A stretch of DNA of 64,000 nt from Bacteroidaceae bacterium (GCA_017541025.1 JAFXZY010000058.1:1-64000); one strand, 5' to 3'. Positions 36,501 through 45,444 are shown, counted from the first letter of the stretch. Made by a program: numbers and translations. Notes: generated by a model not told the origin, from the letters alone.

Positions 36501-38019
36501 CACTCCATCCACAAGTAAGGTTACCGGCAAAACCACAGTTGCTGATAACAGCAGGACTGCCAATCTTACCAATCAGACCACCGCAGTCTCCCTTTCCGTT
36601 TTCAACGCTGGCAGTACTGAAACTGCGGGTCAGCGTACCAGAACGGAAATGACCTATCACTGATCCTGTATGAGCTGCATTTTCGTGACCGCCTACAACA
36701 CCGCCTACGACATTGATGCCATCAATGACGGCACCGTCAACGGTACCGAAAATCATCATGTTGGCATTAGAGATAGCATACATACCGCCGTTAAAGGTAC
36801 CTGTGTATGGCAGAGAAGTGGTACCGATGGGAGCATAAACAGCACCATCCAAATCAATAGGAGCAGTCAGACGTCCGTTGATATCGGTATGTCCGGCCTT
36901 AACCATATATGTAAACCAGCAAAGCTCTGCAGCATTACTTAACTCATAGAAACCGTCTTCCGTTGCAGTCAGATAATTCTCGTTAACCGCGTGGCAATAG
37001 GTACATACGCCATCCTGGAAGTCGTGCTGGTCCTGTTCTGTAGCACCCTCGGTATTGCTGTAGGAAACCTCCTCGTAAGGAGAGCCGTCGCAATGAGAAC
37101 GACCTATACGGAAGACCTTAGCATGAGAAGGGTTAGGAACGGGAACTGGGTCAGTACCCAGATTCTGGAACCATGCAGTTTCTGTATTGCCTATATTCAA
37201 GGCAAAACAGGCTGCTCCACTTTCCAGTTCTTCTGCTGTTATCTGCTTGCCGTTAGCATCCACAACGTCCAGCTGGTTCAGATAGTAGCAATTGTTCAGG
37301 GTTGAATTGCCCGGGTTACGGACAAACGTCAGGTTACCCCATTGGCCGTTATCGCTACCTGCAATCTCGAACTCGCAGATAACAAGCACGTTGTTCAGTG
37401 TGGCCTTGCCGTCTGCCCAACCAATAACACCAGCACACTGGGAAGTGGCCATACCTTCGCTCTTCAGAGAGCCGCCGATAGTACAATTGTTAATGGTAAC
37501 ATTTGAACTGCTGGTAACGCTACCTATAAGACCGGCATGAGAACCGTCACCTACTGTTGTAGTGTTAATTGCCACGTCGGTAACCACATTCTCGATGGTT
37601 CCGTTTCCAGCACTCTGACCTACCAAAGTAGCACAATGTTTGCCAATAGCATGCAAGCTACCTTTAACAACAAGGTTCTTGATGGTACCTGCACCTAACT
37701 TGCGAAACAAAGATACGTACTCGTTCTCGTTGTTTTCATACCCGATGGTAACAGTATGGAACTGACCATCAAATACGCCCTTGTACGAGATGTCGCTCGA
37801 GGAAATAGAGAACTCGGGGTAAACACTCATGTCGATGTCTGCCGTCAGGACTGCATCAACCTGACCGTCGTTCTCAAGCACAATCTGGGCAAATTCGAGC
37901 ATGTCTTCTGGTGAGCCCAACTGGTACACACCATCTACAACACCCACTTCTGCCCTTGACGTTAGGCCTAAGCATAAAGCAAAAGCCGCTACACAAAGTT
38001 TTGAGTAGAAATGTTTCAT
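33547..38019 (-). CDS. Giant secreted GLUG-like repeat protein with T9SS-type end
   Basis: 1490 residues with a signal peptide (MKHFYSKLCVAAFALCLGL). Three beta-solenoid-type modules rich in NGxIENV and GGLIGKI motifs: about 25-300, 352-632 and 1146-1425. The second and third are close duplicates (SNANMMIFGTVDGAVIDG versus TNANMMIFGTIQGGTIDG; ENGKGDCGGLIGKI identical). Between them are helical FIVAR-like spacers and a jelly-roll, CBM-like domain (about 790-990; NLVVNADLSAKPNFDGW). It ends with VFDLNGRMVLQG and NGLYIIGGRKVLK, a sorting-type terminus. Likely surface-attached, adhesive or glycan-binding; no catalytic residues are recognised. Promoter at 38082-38114. Confidence 0.8.
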   Translation of the reverse strand: MKHFYSKLCVAAFALCLGLTSRAEVGVVDGVYQLGSPEDMLEFAQIVLENDGQVDAVLTADIDMSVYPEFSISSSDISYKGVFDGQFHTVTIGYENNENEYVSLFRKLGAGTIKNLVVKGSLHAIGKHCATLVGQSAGNGTIENVVTDVAINTTTVGDGSHAGLIGSVTSSSNVTINNCTIGGSLKSEGMATSQCAGVIGWADGKATLNNVLVICEFEIAGSDNGQWGNLTFVRNPGNSTLNNCYYLNQLDVVDANGKQITAEELESGAACFALNIGNTETAWFQNLGTDPVPVPNPSHAKVFRIGRSHCDGSPYEEVSYSNTEGATEQDQHDFQDGVCTYCHAVNENYLTATEDGFYELSNAAELCWFTYMVKAGHTDINGRLTAPIDLDGAVYAPIGTTSLPYTGTFNGGMYAISNANMMIFGTVDGAVIDGINVVGGVVGGHENAAHTGSVIGHFRSGTLTRSFSTASVENGKGDCGGLIGKIGSPAVISNCGFAGNLTCGWSAGLVSGSTDGNDTDVTISDILLDARNVTYENGDGHGLLVGWFHDGVGQKTSNIWVIEGPSLTDIVGYKHEEAVVLANTHKISDSDAATGVATFGLNKGNITSPVWFQTLDVDDSPTLDPTHGVVYMISEGQYTNDMAEFRKNVVAVGKEYAENVVAFKGDIEAYEASLDAFAALEEFDADVYNAMMEARAAVETSAASYKQYTDRLEEIVTYVNEHSDEFFGSTYETLLSYIEEDVEPCEEFPNGSAGYIIENKSLTGEQIVAEVTFMNGLLEAAIKSNYQKGTEITNLVVNADLSAKPNFDGWTTWKDGSTLTTGTVEGVMTAGEVWNAKADVHQTLTGLKNGVYELRVNAATRPASNSFNANDNYIAYLYANNDENYIQALTEDMVSGDNAIDGVNCLLTPDANGNVDDSLFIDDAYHYVPHGPVTCAYAFKAGRYENRVLTNVTDGTLTVGLRIPGTGLANDWIGFGNFRLFYLGTTEEATDLMGDGMESYIDRANTLIEYIGISDIPNSDDETLPHYKSMPNFSAELRGELQNLIAATEGKNAEALLDICGQFTDVFHRIDSCKEAYIELMDNALAMLDACYNDPESPQEEVVEMQNVVDDIVSGWEQGTFSIAEAKAMDAIKNTAFYQRYFQGAPALKGGFYQLATASDMVWFANNVNSLGNTQLNAEIVAPIDLADSQYSPIGTIATPYAGTFKGNLYPITNANMMIFGTIQGGTIDGVNVQGGSVGGSDNAEHTGSICGTFQGTMTRCYSNATVENGKGDCGGLIGKIKNNSTVKNCMFAGNLLSGWSAGLVAGATDGDDNYVVISDIMLDARNVTYGNGDGHGILVGWLHNGVGKYTSNIWVIESPSLTDIIGYKHEEAVVKENTTYVTVEEAATGVATYGLNRGETEKPVWFQTLGKDEVPTLSPESKVVILVDGNYVNAGEDDEDVVNALKTEPQIVNVFDLNGRMVLQGVDSSTGLRSLPNGLYIIGGRKVLK

Positions 38020-38081
38020 TGTAAAAGTTAAACTGTTTAATTGGTTAATAAATATAATAATGTTTTATGGATAATGTCTTG

Positions 38082-38114
38082 CAAAGTTATAACTTTTTTT
38101 ATGATAAATGCAAA
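38082..38114 (-). promoter_or_regulatory. Promoter of the GLUG-type gene
   Basis: Minus strand TTTG (38111-38114), 21 bases, TAACTTTG (38082-38089). The leader would be about 60 bases. Confidence 0.6.
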
Positions 38115-38136
38115 AAATCAGGGAAATATCTGGCAA

Positions 38137-39372
38137 TTAATTTCCATCAGGCTTTTCCGTATATCCAAATGGGGTTAACGGCCAGTAGAACTGTTGCCAA
38201 TCGTCTGGCTTTGACGGATTGAATCCTGGCCATTCGTCACGCAAATAGTTTATCAGGGCTATATTCAGTCGTTTCATACCCTCCACAACAAGCTTGCTTA
38301 TCTCGAATGCACCGAAAGCATTGGCATGGGTGTTGTCTTTCAGCTCCACATCCTGCCCTGGGAAAGTACCCTGAGGATAGTGTACCAGCAGATGTTTACT
38401 ACCCTCCTCTCCCATTGCATTAAAGAGCGTTGTTGTTGCTACCGTCAAATCAATGAGCGGCACGTTTTCACGCTCTGCAATGGTTCGTATGGCGGCCGGA
38501 TAGTCACCATGGGTAGGTTGAGCCATACCGTCTTGAAAGTTTCGGCGTTCTGTAGGTGTTACAAGTATGATTCGGGCACCCAATGGTCGCAGTTCATCAA
38601 TAAAAGTTTTCAGGTTCATGGAAAAATTATACCAGGCTCCACTGCCGGAATGACGGTCTTTCTCGTCGTTGTGACCAAACTCAACAAGAACATAATCACC
38701 CTTTTTCTGTTCTTTCTTTATCTTCTCTAACCTGTTCTGCTGAATAAAAGATGTGGTACGAAGTCCACTCATGGCAATATTCTCTACAGACACGAACTCA
38801 TTAAACCAGAATGGTAGCATTTGTCCCCAACTGGCGTATGGTTCAATATCCTGATCGGTTACGGTACTGTTGCCACAAAGCCATATTTTACATTTTGGCA
38901 TGTTTGGTTCGACACGGATGCGAGTTACAGCCGGAGCCTCTCCATTAAACTCCAAGGTGAGCCTGTCGTCCCAGTTCATTGTGCCAACTTCCCGTTTATG
39001 TAAGCTAACAGTCTTTCTACCGTCAATGTAGGGCGTATGCACATTCACGTTGAACGTTATATCACGCAGTTCTCCTTTACGAGTAACCATTCTGTCCACA
39101 ACCATACGTCTCATTTCACTACGTAAAGCCGTTACACCTGCATATTGCCTGCTACCCAGTGTTACAGTAACCTTGTAATCACCTTCCGGTACACGCATGG
39201 AGAAAAACATGGGTGCCGTCTGTTTTTTAGAGAGTGCAGCCGATCCGCAATCATAACCGTACCCAAGGCTATCGTTATATGCTGGCTGAGGACGTGTCAT
39301 ATCGAAGTCGTAAAGAGGAGTAACAATACCCGACACAAAAGCTGTTGCAATAAGAATAATGTTATTTATCAT
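38137..39372 (-). CDS. SGNH/GDSL esterase, rhamnogalacturonan acetylesterase-like (CE12)
   Basis: 411 residues from ATG 39372; an upstream TTG at 39381 is less likely. A short signal (MINNIILIATAFVSG) precedes a beta-sandwich domain (VPEGDYKVTVTLG) and the SGNH domain. Catalytic elements: nucleophile Ser169 in LCGNSTVTD, oxyanion Gly in IAMSGLRT, Asn in VLVEFGHND, and the Asp-His pair in KDNTHANAFGA. The usual G-D-S is G-N-S here, as in many RGAE-like members (recall). It should remove acetyl groups from pectic or other polysaccharides outside the cytoplasm. It lies 32 bases after mutY on the same strand. Confidence 0.85.
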   Translation of the reverse strand: MINNIILIATAFVSGIVTPLYDFDMTRPQPAYNDSLGYGYDCGSAALSKKQTAPMFFSMRVPEGDYKVTVTLGSRQYAGVTALRSEMRRMVVDRMVTRKGELRDITFNVNVHTPYIDGRKTVSLHKREVGTMNWDDRLTLEFNGEAPAVTRIRVEPNMPKCKIWLCGNSTVTDQDIEPYASWGQMLPFWFNEFVSVENIAMSGLRTTSFIQQNRLEKIKKEQKKGDYVLVEFGHNDEKDRHSGSGAWYNFSMNLKTFIDELRPLGARIILVTPTERRNFQDGMAQPTHGDYPAAIRTIAERENVPLIDLTVATTTLFNAMGEEGSKHLLVHYPQGTFPGQDVELKDNTHANAFGAFEISKLVVEGMKRLNIALINYLRDEWPGFNPSKPDDWQQFYWPLTPFGYTEKPDGN

Positions 39373-39404
39373 GATATACAATATTTATAATGATGAATTC
39401 ATAA

Positions 39405-40418
39405 TCACAGACTGAGCAACTTTACAAGAAGCTGGGGGAAAGCATAATTTAACAGATCCGATTCCCTGACCCATATTCCTGAAAGAGTACATTTTTCTTT
39501 ATTCAATTCTAACTTATAGAAATTGACAATTAGGCGCTGATGGGTTAGCTGATGGACAAAGCCTCTTTGTAGCAAAGTCCACTTACCGGCAGGGAAACGT
39601 TGCTGCAAGGAAGCCATAGGAAGTTCTTCTGATGATTCGATTAAAGGGAATTCATAAAGACCTTTCCATATATCGTTTCCTTCCCTTTTCCTGATTAAAA
39701 CTTCCCCTTTATCGTTTAACATATAAATATATGAAAACCAACGGTTTTTCTGTTTCATCTTCTTAGCCCTAACAGGTAACTGCTGGACGCATTTATTTGC
39801 AAATGCAAGACACGTATCGGAGAGAGGGCAGATTGAACATTCGGTCCCCGTAGGTTTACAAACGACAGCACCAAAGTCCATAATAGCCTGATTATAAAGA
39901 GAGGGACATTTCTTGTCTAACATCTCATCGGCTAAATCCCTGAACACTTTTTTTCCTTCCGTAGAGTCTATAGGTGTTTCTACATAGAAGTATCTTGACA
40001 AAACACGGAAAACATTTCCATCCACAACAGCGTAAGGCAGACCAAACGCAAAGCTGGCTATGGCAGCTGCTGTATAAGGGCCGACACCTGGCAGGGAGAG
40101 GATGGATTTATAATCGGATGGGAAGGAACCAAGGGCTGCAATCTGCTTGGCTGCCTTATGCAGATTCCTTGCCCTGCTGTAATATCCAAGACCTTGCCAA
40201 AGAAGCATGACTTGCTCTTCTGAAGCATCGGACAAATCCTGAACAGTAGGAAAAGCCGAGACAAAACGCTCATAGTATGCACGTCCCTGTTCAACCCTGG
40301 TCTGTTGAAGAATAATCTCAGATAGCCATATATAATATGGATTGACAGTCTCGCGCCAAGGCAAAACTCTTTTATGACATTTGTACCACAGTTCTATTTT
40401 TGCTGCAAAATCAGCCAT
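39405..40418 (-). CDS. mutY: A/G-specific adenine DNA glycosylase
   Basis: 337 residues from ATG 40418. The frame runs on to 40487, but the -7 element at 40448-40455 lies inside that extension, so the shorter start is preferred. It removes adenine mispaired with 8-oxoguanine. Glu34 in WLSEIILQQT is the catalytic acid; the helix-hairpin-helix is LPGVGPYTAAAIAS; the Asp is in VVDGNVFR; the iron-sulfur cluster ligands are C-x6-C-x2-C-x5-C (CKPTGTECSICPLSDTC). The C-terminal NUDIX-like domain (about 225-337) checks 8-oxoG. Confidence 0.94.
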   Translation of the reverse strand: MADFAAKIELWYKCHKRVLPWRETVNPYYIWLSEIILQQTRVEQGRAYYERFVSAFPTVQDLSDASEEQVMLLWQGLGYYSRARNLHKAAKQIAALGSFPSDYKSILSLPGVGPYTAAAIASFAFGLPYAVVDGNVFRVLSRYFYVETPIDSTEGKKVFRDLADEMLDKKCPSLYNQAIMDFGAVVCKPTGTECSICPLSDTCLAFANKCVQQLPVRAKKMKQKNRWFSYIYMLNDKGEVLIRKREGNDIWKGLYEFPLIESSEELPMASLQQRFPAGKWTLLQRGFVHQLTHQRLIVNFYKLELNKEKCTLSGIWVRESDLLNYAFPQLLVKLLSL

Positions 40419-40447
40419 TTCCTGCTTTTTTATCTGTTTTTGGATTA

Positions 40448-40455
40448 CAAAATTA
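40448..40455 (-). promoter_or_regulatory. -7 element of mutY
   Basis: TAATTTTG on the minus strand, 29 bases before ATG 40418. It decides the start. Confidence 0.5.
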
Positions 40456-40540
40456 CACAAAAAACGGGGAGAAACAAGCGTCAGCATTGTTTTTGTGATA
40501 AAAAATCAAGGAAATACTTTCAGCTTTGAGATAAAAATTG

Positions 40541-40548
40541 TACTTTTG
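40541..40548 (+). promoter_or_regulatory. -7 element of the AURKAIP1/COX24-type gene
   Basis: TACTTTTG, 51 bases before the ATG at 40600. No good TTTG at the -33 distance (the nearest is only 12 bases away). Confidence 0.5.
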
Positions 40549-40599
40549 CAGACCAAAAAGGAAGAAATAATAGTACTAACCCATAAATAACAAACAATT

Positions 40600-40689
40600 A
40601 TGCCAAACGGAAAGAAGCATAAGAGACACAAAATGTCTACTCACAAGCGTAAGAAGAGACTGAGAAAGAATAGACATAAGAGCAAGTAA
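40600..40689 (+). CDS. 29-aa basic protein, AURKAIP1/COX24 (mS38-like) family
   Basis: A 29-residue frame: MPNGKKHKRHKMSTHKRKKR, then LRKNRHKSK, ending TAA. More than half the residues are Lys, Arg or His. Near-identical small proteins are found across Bacteroidetes and are named after the C-terminal domain of mitochondrial AURKAIP1/COX24, the mS38 ribosomal protein. The MxxHKRKKRLRKNRHK segment is the recognisable core. A ribosomal role is likely by homology but not shown by this sequence. It has its own -7 element and a strong terminator, and precedes the RNase G gene by 94 bases. Confidence 0.85.
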   Translation: MPNGKKHKRHKMSTHKRKKRLRKNRHKSK

Positions 40690-40709
40690 AAGTACTTCTC
40701 AGAAGACAT

Positions 40710-40749
40710 GGCTCGGTGACAGACTTCAACATGTCACCGAGTCTTTTTT
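40710..40749 (+). terminator. Intrinsic terminator
   Basis: CTCGGTGACA (40712-40721) pairs perfectly with TGTCACCGAG (40732-40741), with two more pairs outside and TTTTTT at 40744-40749. It lies between the 29-aa gene and RNase G, so it may attenuate read-through. Confidence 0.85.
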
Positions 40750-40783
40750 AAAATTTGTATTTAACAAAACAAGAAAGACAAGA

Positions 40784-42358
40784 ATGACGAGCGAACTTTT
40801 CATAGACGTCCAGCCAAAAAAAATTGCCATTGCTCTTACTGAAGACAAGAAACTTGTAGAATATCAGGAAGAAGAGCAATCTGCCTCTTTCTCGGTAGGC
40901 AATATCTATTTGGCTAAAGTCAGAAAATTAATGCCTGGTCTGAACGCCTGTTTTGTTAACGTAGGACATGAACGAGATGCTTTTTTGCATTATCTGGATC
41001 TAGGCTCACAATTTAACTCATATGCCAAATACCTGAAACAGGTTCTAAACGACAAGAAGAACCTCTACCCTTTTGAGAAAGCAACATTCCAAAATGAGCT
41101 GGAGAAAACCGGCAGTGTACAGAATGTACTCCAACAGGGACAGGAAATACTGGTACAGATAGTAAAGGAACCCATCAGCACTAAAGGGCCACGCCTGACT
41201 TGTGAAATATCCTTCCCCGGACGCTACCTGGTTCTCATACCTTTTGACGACAAGATCTCCATCTCCACCAAGATAAAGAGTGCTGAGGAGCGGTCGAGAC
41301 TTAAACAGATTATACAGAGCATAAAGCCACACAACTGTGGCGTGATAGTACGAACAGTAGCAGAAGGAAAACGCGTTGCAGAGATTGACACCGAACTGAA
41401 GGTGCTGACAAAACGCTGGGAAGACAGCTTAAGACAAGCGCAGAAGGCCAAAACGCAGCCAACACTTGTTTACGAAGAGACAAGCCGTACCGTGGGCATG
41501 CTGAGAGACCTCTTTAACCCAAGCTACGAAAACATCTACGTTAACAAAGAGGAAGTTTTCAACGAGGTTAAGGATTATGTGTCTCTGATTGCCCCAGACA
41601 GACTAAGCGTTGTTAAGTTATACAAGGGGAATCTTCCAATCTTTGACAACTTTGACATTACAAGGCAGATTAAGTCGGGATTTGGACGCACTGTTTCGTA
41701 TAAGCATGGAGCTTACCTGATAATTGAACATACAGAGGCGCTGCATGTGGTTGATGTAAACAGCGGCAACCGAGCCAAAAGCACTAACGGACAAGAAGCC
41801 AATGCGCTGGAAGTTAACTTAGGTGCAGCAGATGAATTGGCCCGACAGTTAAGACTGAGAGATATGGGCGGCATTATAGTAGTTGACTTCATTGACATGA
41901 AATTAGCAGAAGACCGCCAGAAGCTATACGAGCACATGTGCGAAAACATGAAACGCGACCGTGCCCGCCACAACATTCTGCCCCTTTCTAAGTTCGGTTT
42001 GATGCAAATTACCCGCCAACGTGTAAGACCCGTAATGGATGTGCAGGTAGAGGAATCCTGTCCCACCTGCCATGGAAGCGGAAAAATAAAGAGCAGCTTC
42101 CTTTTTGAAAGCGTATTGGAAGGAAAAATCAAACTGCTGAACAAGAAGTTGGGCATAAAGCGTTTTAATCTCTATGTTCATCCCTACGTATATGCATTCC
42201 TTTGCCGAGGGATTTTCTCCCTTAAACGTAAATGGCAATGGAAATACGGCCTTGGTGTAAAGGTAATACCAAGCCAAAAACTGGCGTTCCTGGAATATCA
42301 GTTCATGGATGCAGACGGACAGGAAATTGACATGAAGGAGGAGGTGGAAATACGTTAA
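40784..42358 (+). CDS. rng: Ribonuclease E/G family protein
   Basis: 524 residues. An endoribonuclease for rRNA 5' processing and mRNA decay. N-terminal S1-type RNA-binding domain (SVGNIYLAKVRKLMPGLNACFVNVG), 5' sensor and catalytic DNase I-like part (GGIIVVDFIDM with the metal-binding Asp; VVDVNSG), then the zinc-link CPTCHGSG. There is no long C-terminal scaffold, so it is the RNase G type. A shared terminator separates it from convergent aspS. Confidence 0.93.
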   Translation: MTSELFIDVQPKKIAIALTEDKKLVEYQEEEQSASFSVGNIYLAKVRKLMPGLNACFVNVGHERDAFLHYLDLGSQFNSYAKYLKQVLNDKKNLYPFEKATFQNELEKTGSVQNVLQQGQEILVQIVKEPISTKGPRLTCEISFPGRYLVLIPFDDKISISTKIKSAEERSRLKQIIQSIKPHNCGVIVRTVAEGKRVAEIDTELKVLTKRWEDSLRQAQKAKTQPTLVYEETSRTVGMLRDLFNPSYENIYVNKEEVFNEVKDYVSLIAPDRLSVVKLYKGNLPIFDNFDITRQIKSGFGRTVSYKHGAYLIIEHTEALHVVDVNSGNRAKSTNGQEANALEVNLGAADELARQLRLRDMGGIIVVDFIDMKLAEDRQKLYEHMCENMKRDRARHNILPLSKFGLMQITRQRVRPVMDVQVEESCPTCHGSGKIKSSFLFESVLEGKIKLLNKKLGIKRFNLYVHPYVYAFLCRGIFSLKRKWQWKYGLGVKVIPSQKLAFLEYQFMDADGQEIDMKEEVEIR

Positions 42359-42382
42359 ACTCCACCAACCACACTAAATAAA

Positions 42383-42414
42383 GAAGGCTGTAAGCTCAAT
42401 GTCATACAGCCTTC
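42383..42414. terminator. Bidirectional terminator rng/aspS
   Basis: GAAGGCTGTA (42383-42392) pairs perfectly with TACAGCCTTC (42405-42414) between two convergent stops. Confidence 0.8.
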
Positions 42415-42437
42415 CTTATTTATAATTTTACCGATTA

Positions 42438-44225
42438 TTACTCTGGAACAATCTGCAAGCTAAGTTCATCTAACTGTGCTTGTTCCAAGAAACCGGGAGC
42501 ATCCAACATCACATCACGACCACTATTGTTCTTAGGGAACGCTATACAGTCACGAATACTGTCGAGTCCGGCAAAAAGACTTACGAAACGGTCCAATCCG
42601 TAGGCTAGACCTCCGTGAGGGGGAGCACCATACTTAAAGGCATTCATCAGGAAACCAAACTTCTGCTGCGCCTGCTCGGGTGTAAAGCCAAGGATTTCAA
42701 ATATCTTCTGCTGCGTCTTGGCATCATGAATACGAATACTGCCACCACCGACTTCAACTCCATTGATTACCATATCATACGCATTGGCCCGAACACTTGC
42801 GGGGTCGGTATCCAAAAGAGGAATATCTTCTGGTTTGGGGGAAGTGAAAGGATGATGCATTGCCATTAAACGCTGCTCCTCATCGCTCCACTCGTACATG
42901 GGGAAGTCTATAACCCAGAGACAAGAGTATTTATTCTTGTCGCGCAGGCCCATACGAGCACCCATCTCAAGACGTAGTTCTGAAAGTTGCTTACGAACTT
43001 TCATGGCATCATCACCACAAAGGATAAGAATCAAATCGCCAGGCTTGGCATTCATCTTCTGCATCAAGACTTCGAGTGTCTCAGGGCCATAGAACTTATC
43101 GACAGAACTCTTTACCTTACCATCTTCTTCTACACGAGCATATACAAGTCCTTTGGCACCTATCTGAGGACGCTTAACAAAATCCGTCAGCTGATCTATC
43201 TGCTTACGCGTGTAAACGGCCTGACCCTCGGCACAGATAGCACCGATGTACTTGGCATCATCAAATACTCCAAAACCTGCAGGGAAAATGCTCTCAACAA
43301 TCTCACGCGAAGCATTATCAGGTTGATTGTTCTTCAGTTCAACGAACTTCATATCGAAGCGAGTATCGGGCTTGTCGCTACCATAGTACTTCATCGCATC
43401 GGCCCACGTCATACGAGGCAATGCAGGGATATCAATGCCCTTTATTGTCTTGAAGAGGTGACGACTCATTCCCTCGAACATCTGCAAGATATCTTCCTGT
43501 TCAACGAAAGACATTTCACAGTCAATCTGCGTAAACTCGGGCTGACGGTCGGCACGAAGGTCCTCGTCACGGAAACACTTCACAATCTGGAAATAGCGGT
43601 CCATGCCGGCAACCATCAGCAACTGCTTCAGGGTCTGCGGACTCTGAGGAAGTGCATAGAACTGACCGGGATTCATACGACTGGGCACGACAAAATCTCG
43701 AGCACCCTCTGGAGTACTGTTAACAAGAACCGGTGTCTCGATTTCCAAAAAGCCTTGCTCGTCAAGATAGCGGCGAACTTCGAAAGCAAATTTATGACGA
43801 AGTTCAAGATTCTGACGTACTACAGGACGGCGAAGATCCAGATAGCGATATTTCATGCGAAGGTCATCGCCGCCATCAGAGTTCTCCTCGATAGTAAAGG
43901 GAGGAGTTTCACTTTCATTTAGAATGTTCAACTCTTCAACAAGAATTTCAATCTCACCCGTAGGGATGTTCTTGTTCTTGGAATAACGTTCTGCTACAAC
44001 ACCTGTTGCCTGCAGGACAAACTCACGACCCAATTTTCCAGCTTTCTGACGTAGCTCCTCCGGAGCATCTTCAGTGAACGCCAGCTGGGTAATGCCATAA
44101 CGGTCTCTCAAGTCAACGAAAGTCAAGGCACCCAGATTGTGTACGCTCTGCACCCACCCGGCCAATGTAACTTTCTGGCCCACATTGGCGAGACGTAACT
44201 CACCACAAGTTTTTGTTCTATACAT
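42438..44225 (-). CDS. aspS: Aspartyl-tRNA synthetase
   Basis: 595 residues, the bacterial-type length including the GAD insertion domain. It charges tRNA-Asp. The N-terminal OB fold ([24 protein letters not shown]) binds the anticodon; class II motif 2 is in [18 protein letters not shown]; motif 3 is [15 protein letters not shown]. The C-terminal end [17 protein letters not shown] is typical. It is read toward rng and lies upstream of the two tRNA-Lys genes on the same strand. Confidence 0.97.
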   Translation of the reverse strand: MYRTKTCGELRLANVGQKVTLAGWVQSVHNLGALTFVDLRDRYGITQLAFTEDAPEELRQKAGKLGREFVLQATGVVAERYSKNKNIPTGEIEILVEELNILNESETPPFTIEENSDGGDDLRMKYRYLDLRRPVVRQNLELRHKFAFEVRRYLDEQGFLEIETPVLVNSTPEGARDFVVPSRMNPGQFYALPQSPQTLKQLLMVAGMDRYFQIVKCFRDEDLRADRQPEFTQIDCEMSFVEQEDILQMFEGMSRHLFKTIKGIDIPALPRMTWADAMKYYGSDKPDTRFDMKFVELKNNQPDNASREIVESIFPAGFGVFDDAKYIGAICAEGQAVYTRKQIDQLTDFVKRPQIGAKGLVYARVEEDGKVKSSVDKFYGPETLEVLMQKMNAKPGDLILILCGDDAMKVRKQLSELRLEMGARMGLRDKNKYSCLWVIDFPMYEWSDEEQRLMAMHHPFTSPKPEDIPLLDTDPASVRANAYDMVINGVEVGGGSIRIHDAKTQQKIFEILGFTPEQAQQKFGFLMNAFKYGAPPHGGLAYGLDRFVSLFAGLDSIRDCIAFPKNNSGRDVMLDAPGFLEQAQLDELSLQIVPE

Positions 44226-44296
44226 TATTATATATTTTTATTTTGCTTTTCTGTAACGAAAGAAGGATGAACCCTAAAGTCCATCCTTCTTTGTTG

Positions 44297-44369
44297 TACG
44301 CCCTCAGGGGCTCGAACCCTGGACCCATTGATTAAGAGTCAATTGCTCTACCAACTGAGCTAAGGACGC
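44297..44369 (-). tRNA. tRNA-Lys (CTT), copy 2
   Basis: 73 bases on the minus strand. Acceptor GCGTCCT pairs with AGGGCGT (two wobbles), D arm GCTCAGTTGGTAGAGC, anticodon loop CTCTTAA giving anticodon CTT, T arm with GGTTCGAGCCC and discriminator A. CCA is not encoded. It is identical to the copy 30 bases away. Confidence 0.95.
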
Positions 44370-44399
44370 ATCAAAAACGCAACATCTTTTGTCTCGTTG

Positions 44400-44472
44400 T
44401 ACGCCCTCAGGGGCTCGAACCCTGGACCCATTGATTAAGAGTCAATTGCTCTACCAACTGAGCTAAGGACGC
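44400..44472 (-). tRNA. tRNA-Lys (CTT), copy 1
   Basis: Same structure and sequence as the neighbouring copy; anticodon CTT. It is nearer to the promoter at 44495-44526. Confidence 0.95.
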
Positions 44473-44494
44473 ATATGTTTTGTTTTTGCGAGTG

Positions 44495-44526
44495 CAAAGG
44501 TACGGACTTTTGCCGAATTGAGCAAA
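44495..44526 (-). promoter_or_regulatory. tRNA-Lys promoter
   Basis: Minus strand TTTG (44523-44526), 20 bases, TACCTTTG (44495-44502), 23 bases before the first tRNA. Confidence 0.75.
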
Positions 44527-44548
44527 TGTTTTATTACTTTTTTTCTTT

Positions 44549-45355
44549 TTACGGCTTCAACTCGTACAAATCCGATGGGGACTTCCTTTTAAGGATATCC
44601 AATTCAAAGTCAACACCTGGTATTATACCGAAACTTCGGAGTAAACCCTCCACAGTTTTACGTGCCAGTTCGGGGTGATTATTCTCTTCGCTAAGATGAC
44701 ATAACCATACATGTTTTAATATAGGAGTAGCATGTTCTGCTATCAGTTTTGCCGACTCCTTGTTACACAGATGTCCCTTATCTCCCCTGATCCTACCCTT
44801 CAGATAAGCCGGATAGGTTCCCATCATCAGCATGTCTTCATCGTGATTCGCCTCAAGTACAAGGTAATTTGCCTTGGCGACCTGCTCTTCCATAACACTT
44901 GTAACATGTCCGGCATCAGTAATCAGACAGAACACAACACCACAAGCCTCAATACGGTATCCAACACAGTCACTACTATCATGAGGAACGTCAAAGGGCG
45001 TTATAAGCAAATCGCCTAATTGCAGAGACACATCTTTCTGAACAATTCTAATGTGTTGTTCCGTGAGTTTGCTTGTCATGCAGTAATTAGAGTTAATTCC
45101 TGCATGAACCTTCTCTGTTGAATACACCAGTTTATCATACTCATTGGCCAGATTACCTACTGCTTTTATATGGTCAGCATGATCATGCGTAACAAAAACT
45201 GCATCTATCTGGTCAATATCTATACCATAGGTTTTCAGCGTCTTTTTCAAGACCCTGATACCTATGCCAGCATCAATGAGAATGCTTGTATTTCCTGTAG
45301 TCAAATAGTAACAATTACCGCTACTTCCCGACCCCAAAGAGAGAAATTTTAGCAT
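44549..45355 (-). CDS. MBL-fold metallohydrolase (YycJ/WalJ-like)
   Basis: 268 residues. The metal site is THDHADH at residues 56-62, with further ligands in PHDSSDCVGY, ITDAGH and WLCHLSEENN. The opening LKFLSLGSGSSGNCYYL and the second-half motif AKANYLVLEANHDEDML match the YycJ-type family, proposed exonucleases linked to cell wall and DNA coordination in Firmicutes; in Bacteroidetes the role is not established. Cytoplasmic, no signal peptide. A -7 element TAAATTTG lies at 45375-45382 (minus). Confidence 0.88.
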   Translation of the reverse strand: MLKFLSLGSGSSGNCYYLTTGNTSILIDAGIGIRVLKKTLKTYGIDIDQIDAVFVTHDHADHIKAVGNLANEYDKLVYSTEKVHAGINSNYCMTSKLTEQHIRIVQKDVSLQLGDLLITPFDVPHDSSDCVGYRIEACGVVFCLITDAGHVTSVMEEQVAKANYLVLEANHDEDMLMMGTYPAYLKGRIRGDKGHLCNKESAKLIAEHATPILKHVWLCHLSEENNHPELARKTVEGLLRSFGIIPGVDFELDILKRKSPSDLYELKP

Positions 45356-45414
45356 AAATTATTAATTTTATCTGCAAATTTACGCCAATTATTGAATAAT
45401 TACAAATTTTTCTA

Positions 45415-45422
45415 TAGTTTTG
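45415..45422 (+). promoter_or_regulatory. -7 element of the DUF4878-like lipoprotein gene
   Basis: TAGTTTTG, 22 bases before the ATG at 45445. Confidence 0.45.
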
Positions 45423-45444
45423 TGTCAAATAAATTGGGTGAAGA

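Noticed and set aside
33547-38019. CRISPR-like or phage tail-fibre origin of the repeats
   Set aside because: Repeats are long protein modules, not short spaced repeats, and the end is a T9SS-type sorting domain.
40419-40487. Longer N-terminus for mutY
   Set aside because: The -7 element lies inside it and other MutY proteins start near the chosen ATG.
42987-43922. 311-codon plus-strand open frame
   Set aside because: Antisense to aspS, which has complete family motifs; no promoter or domain.
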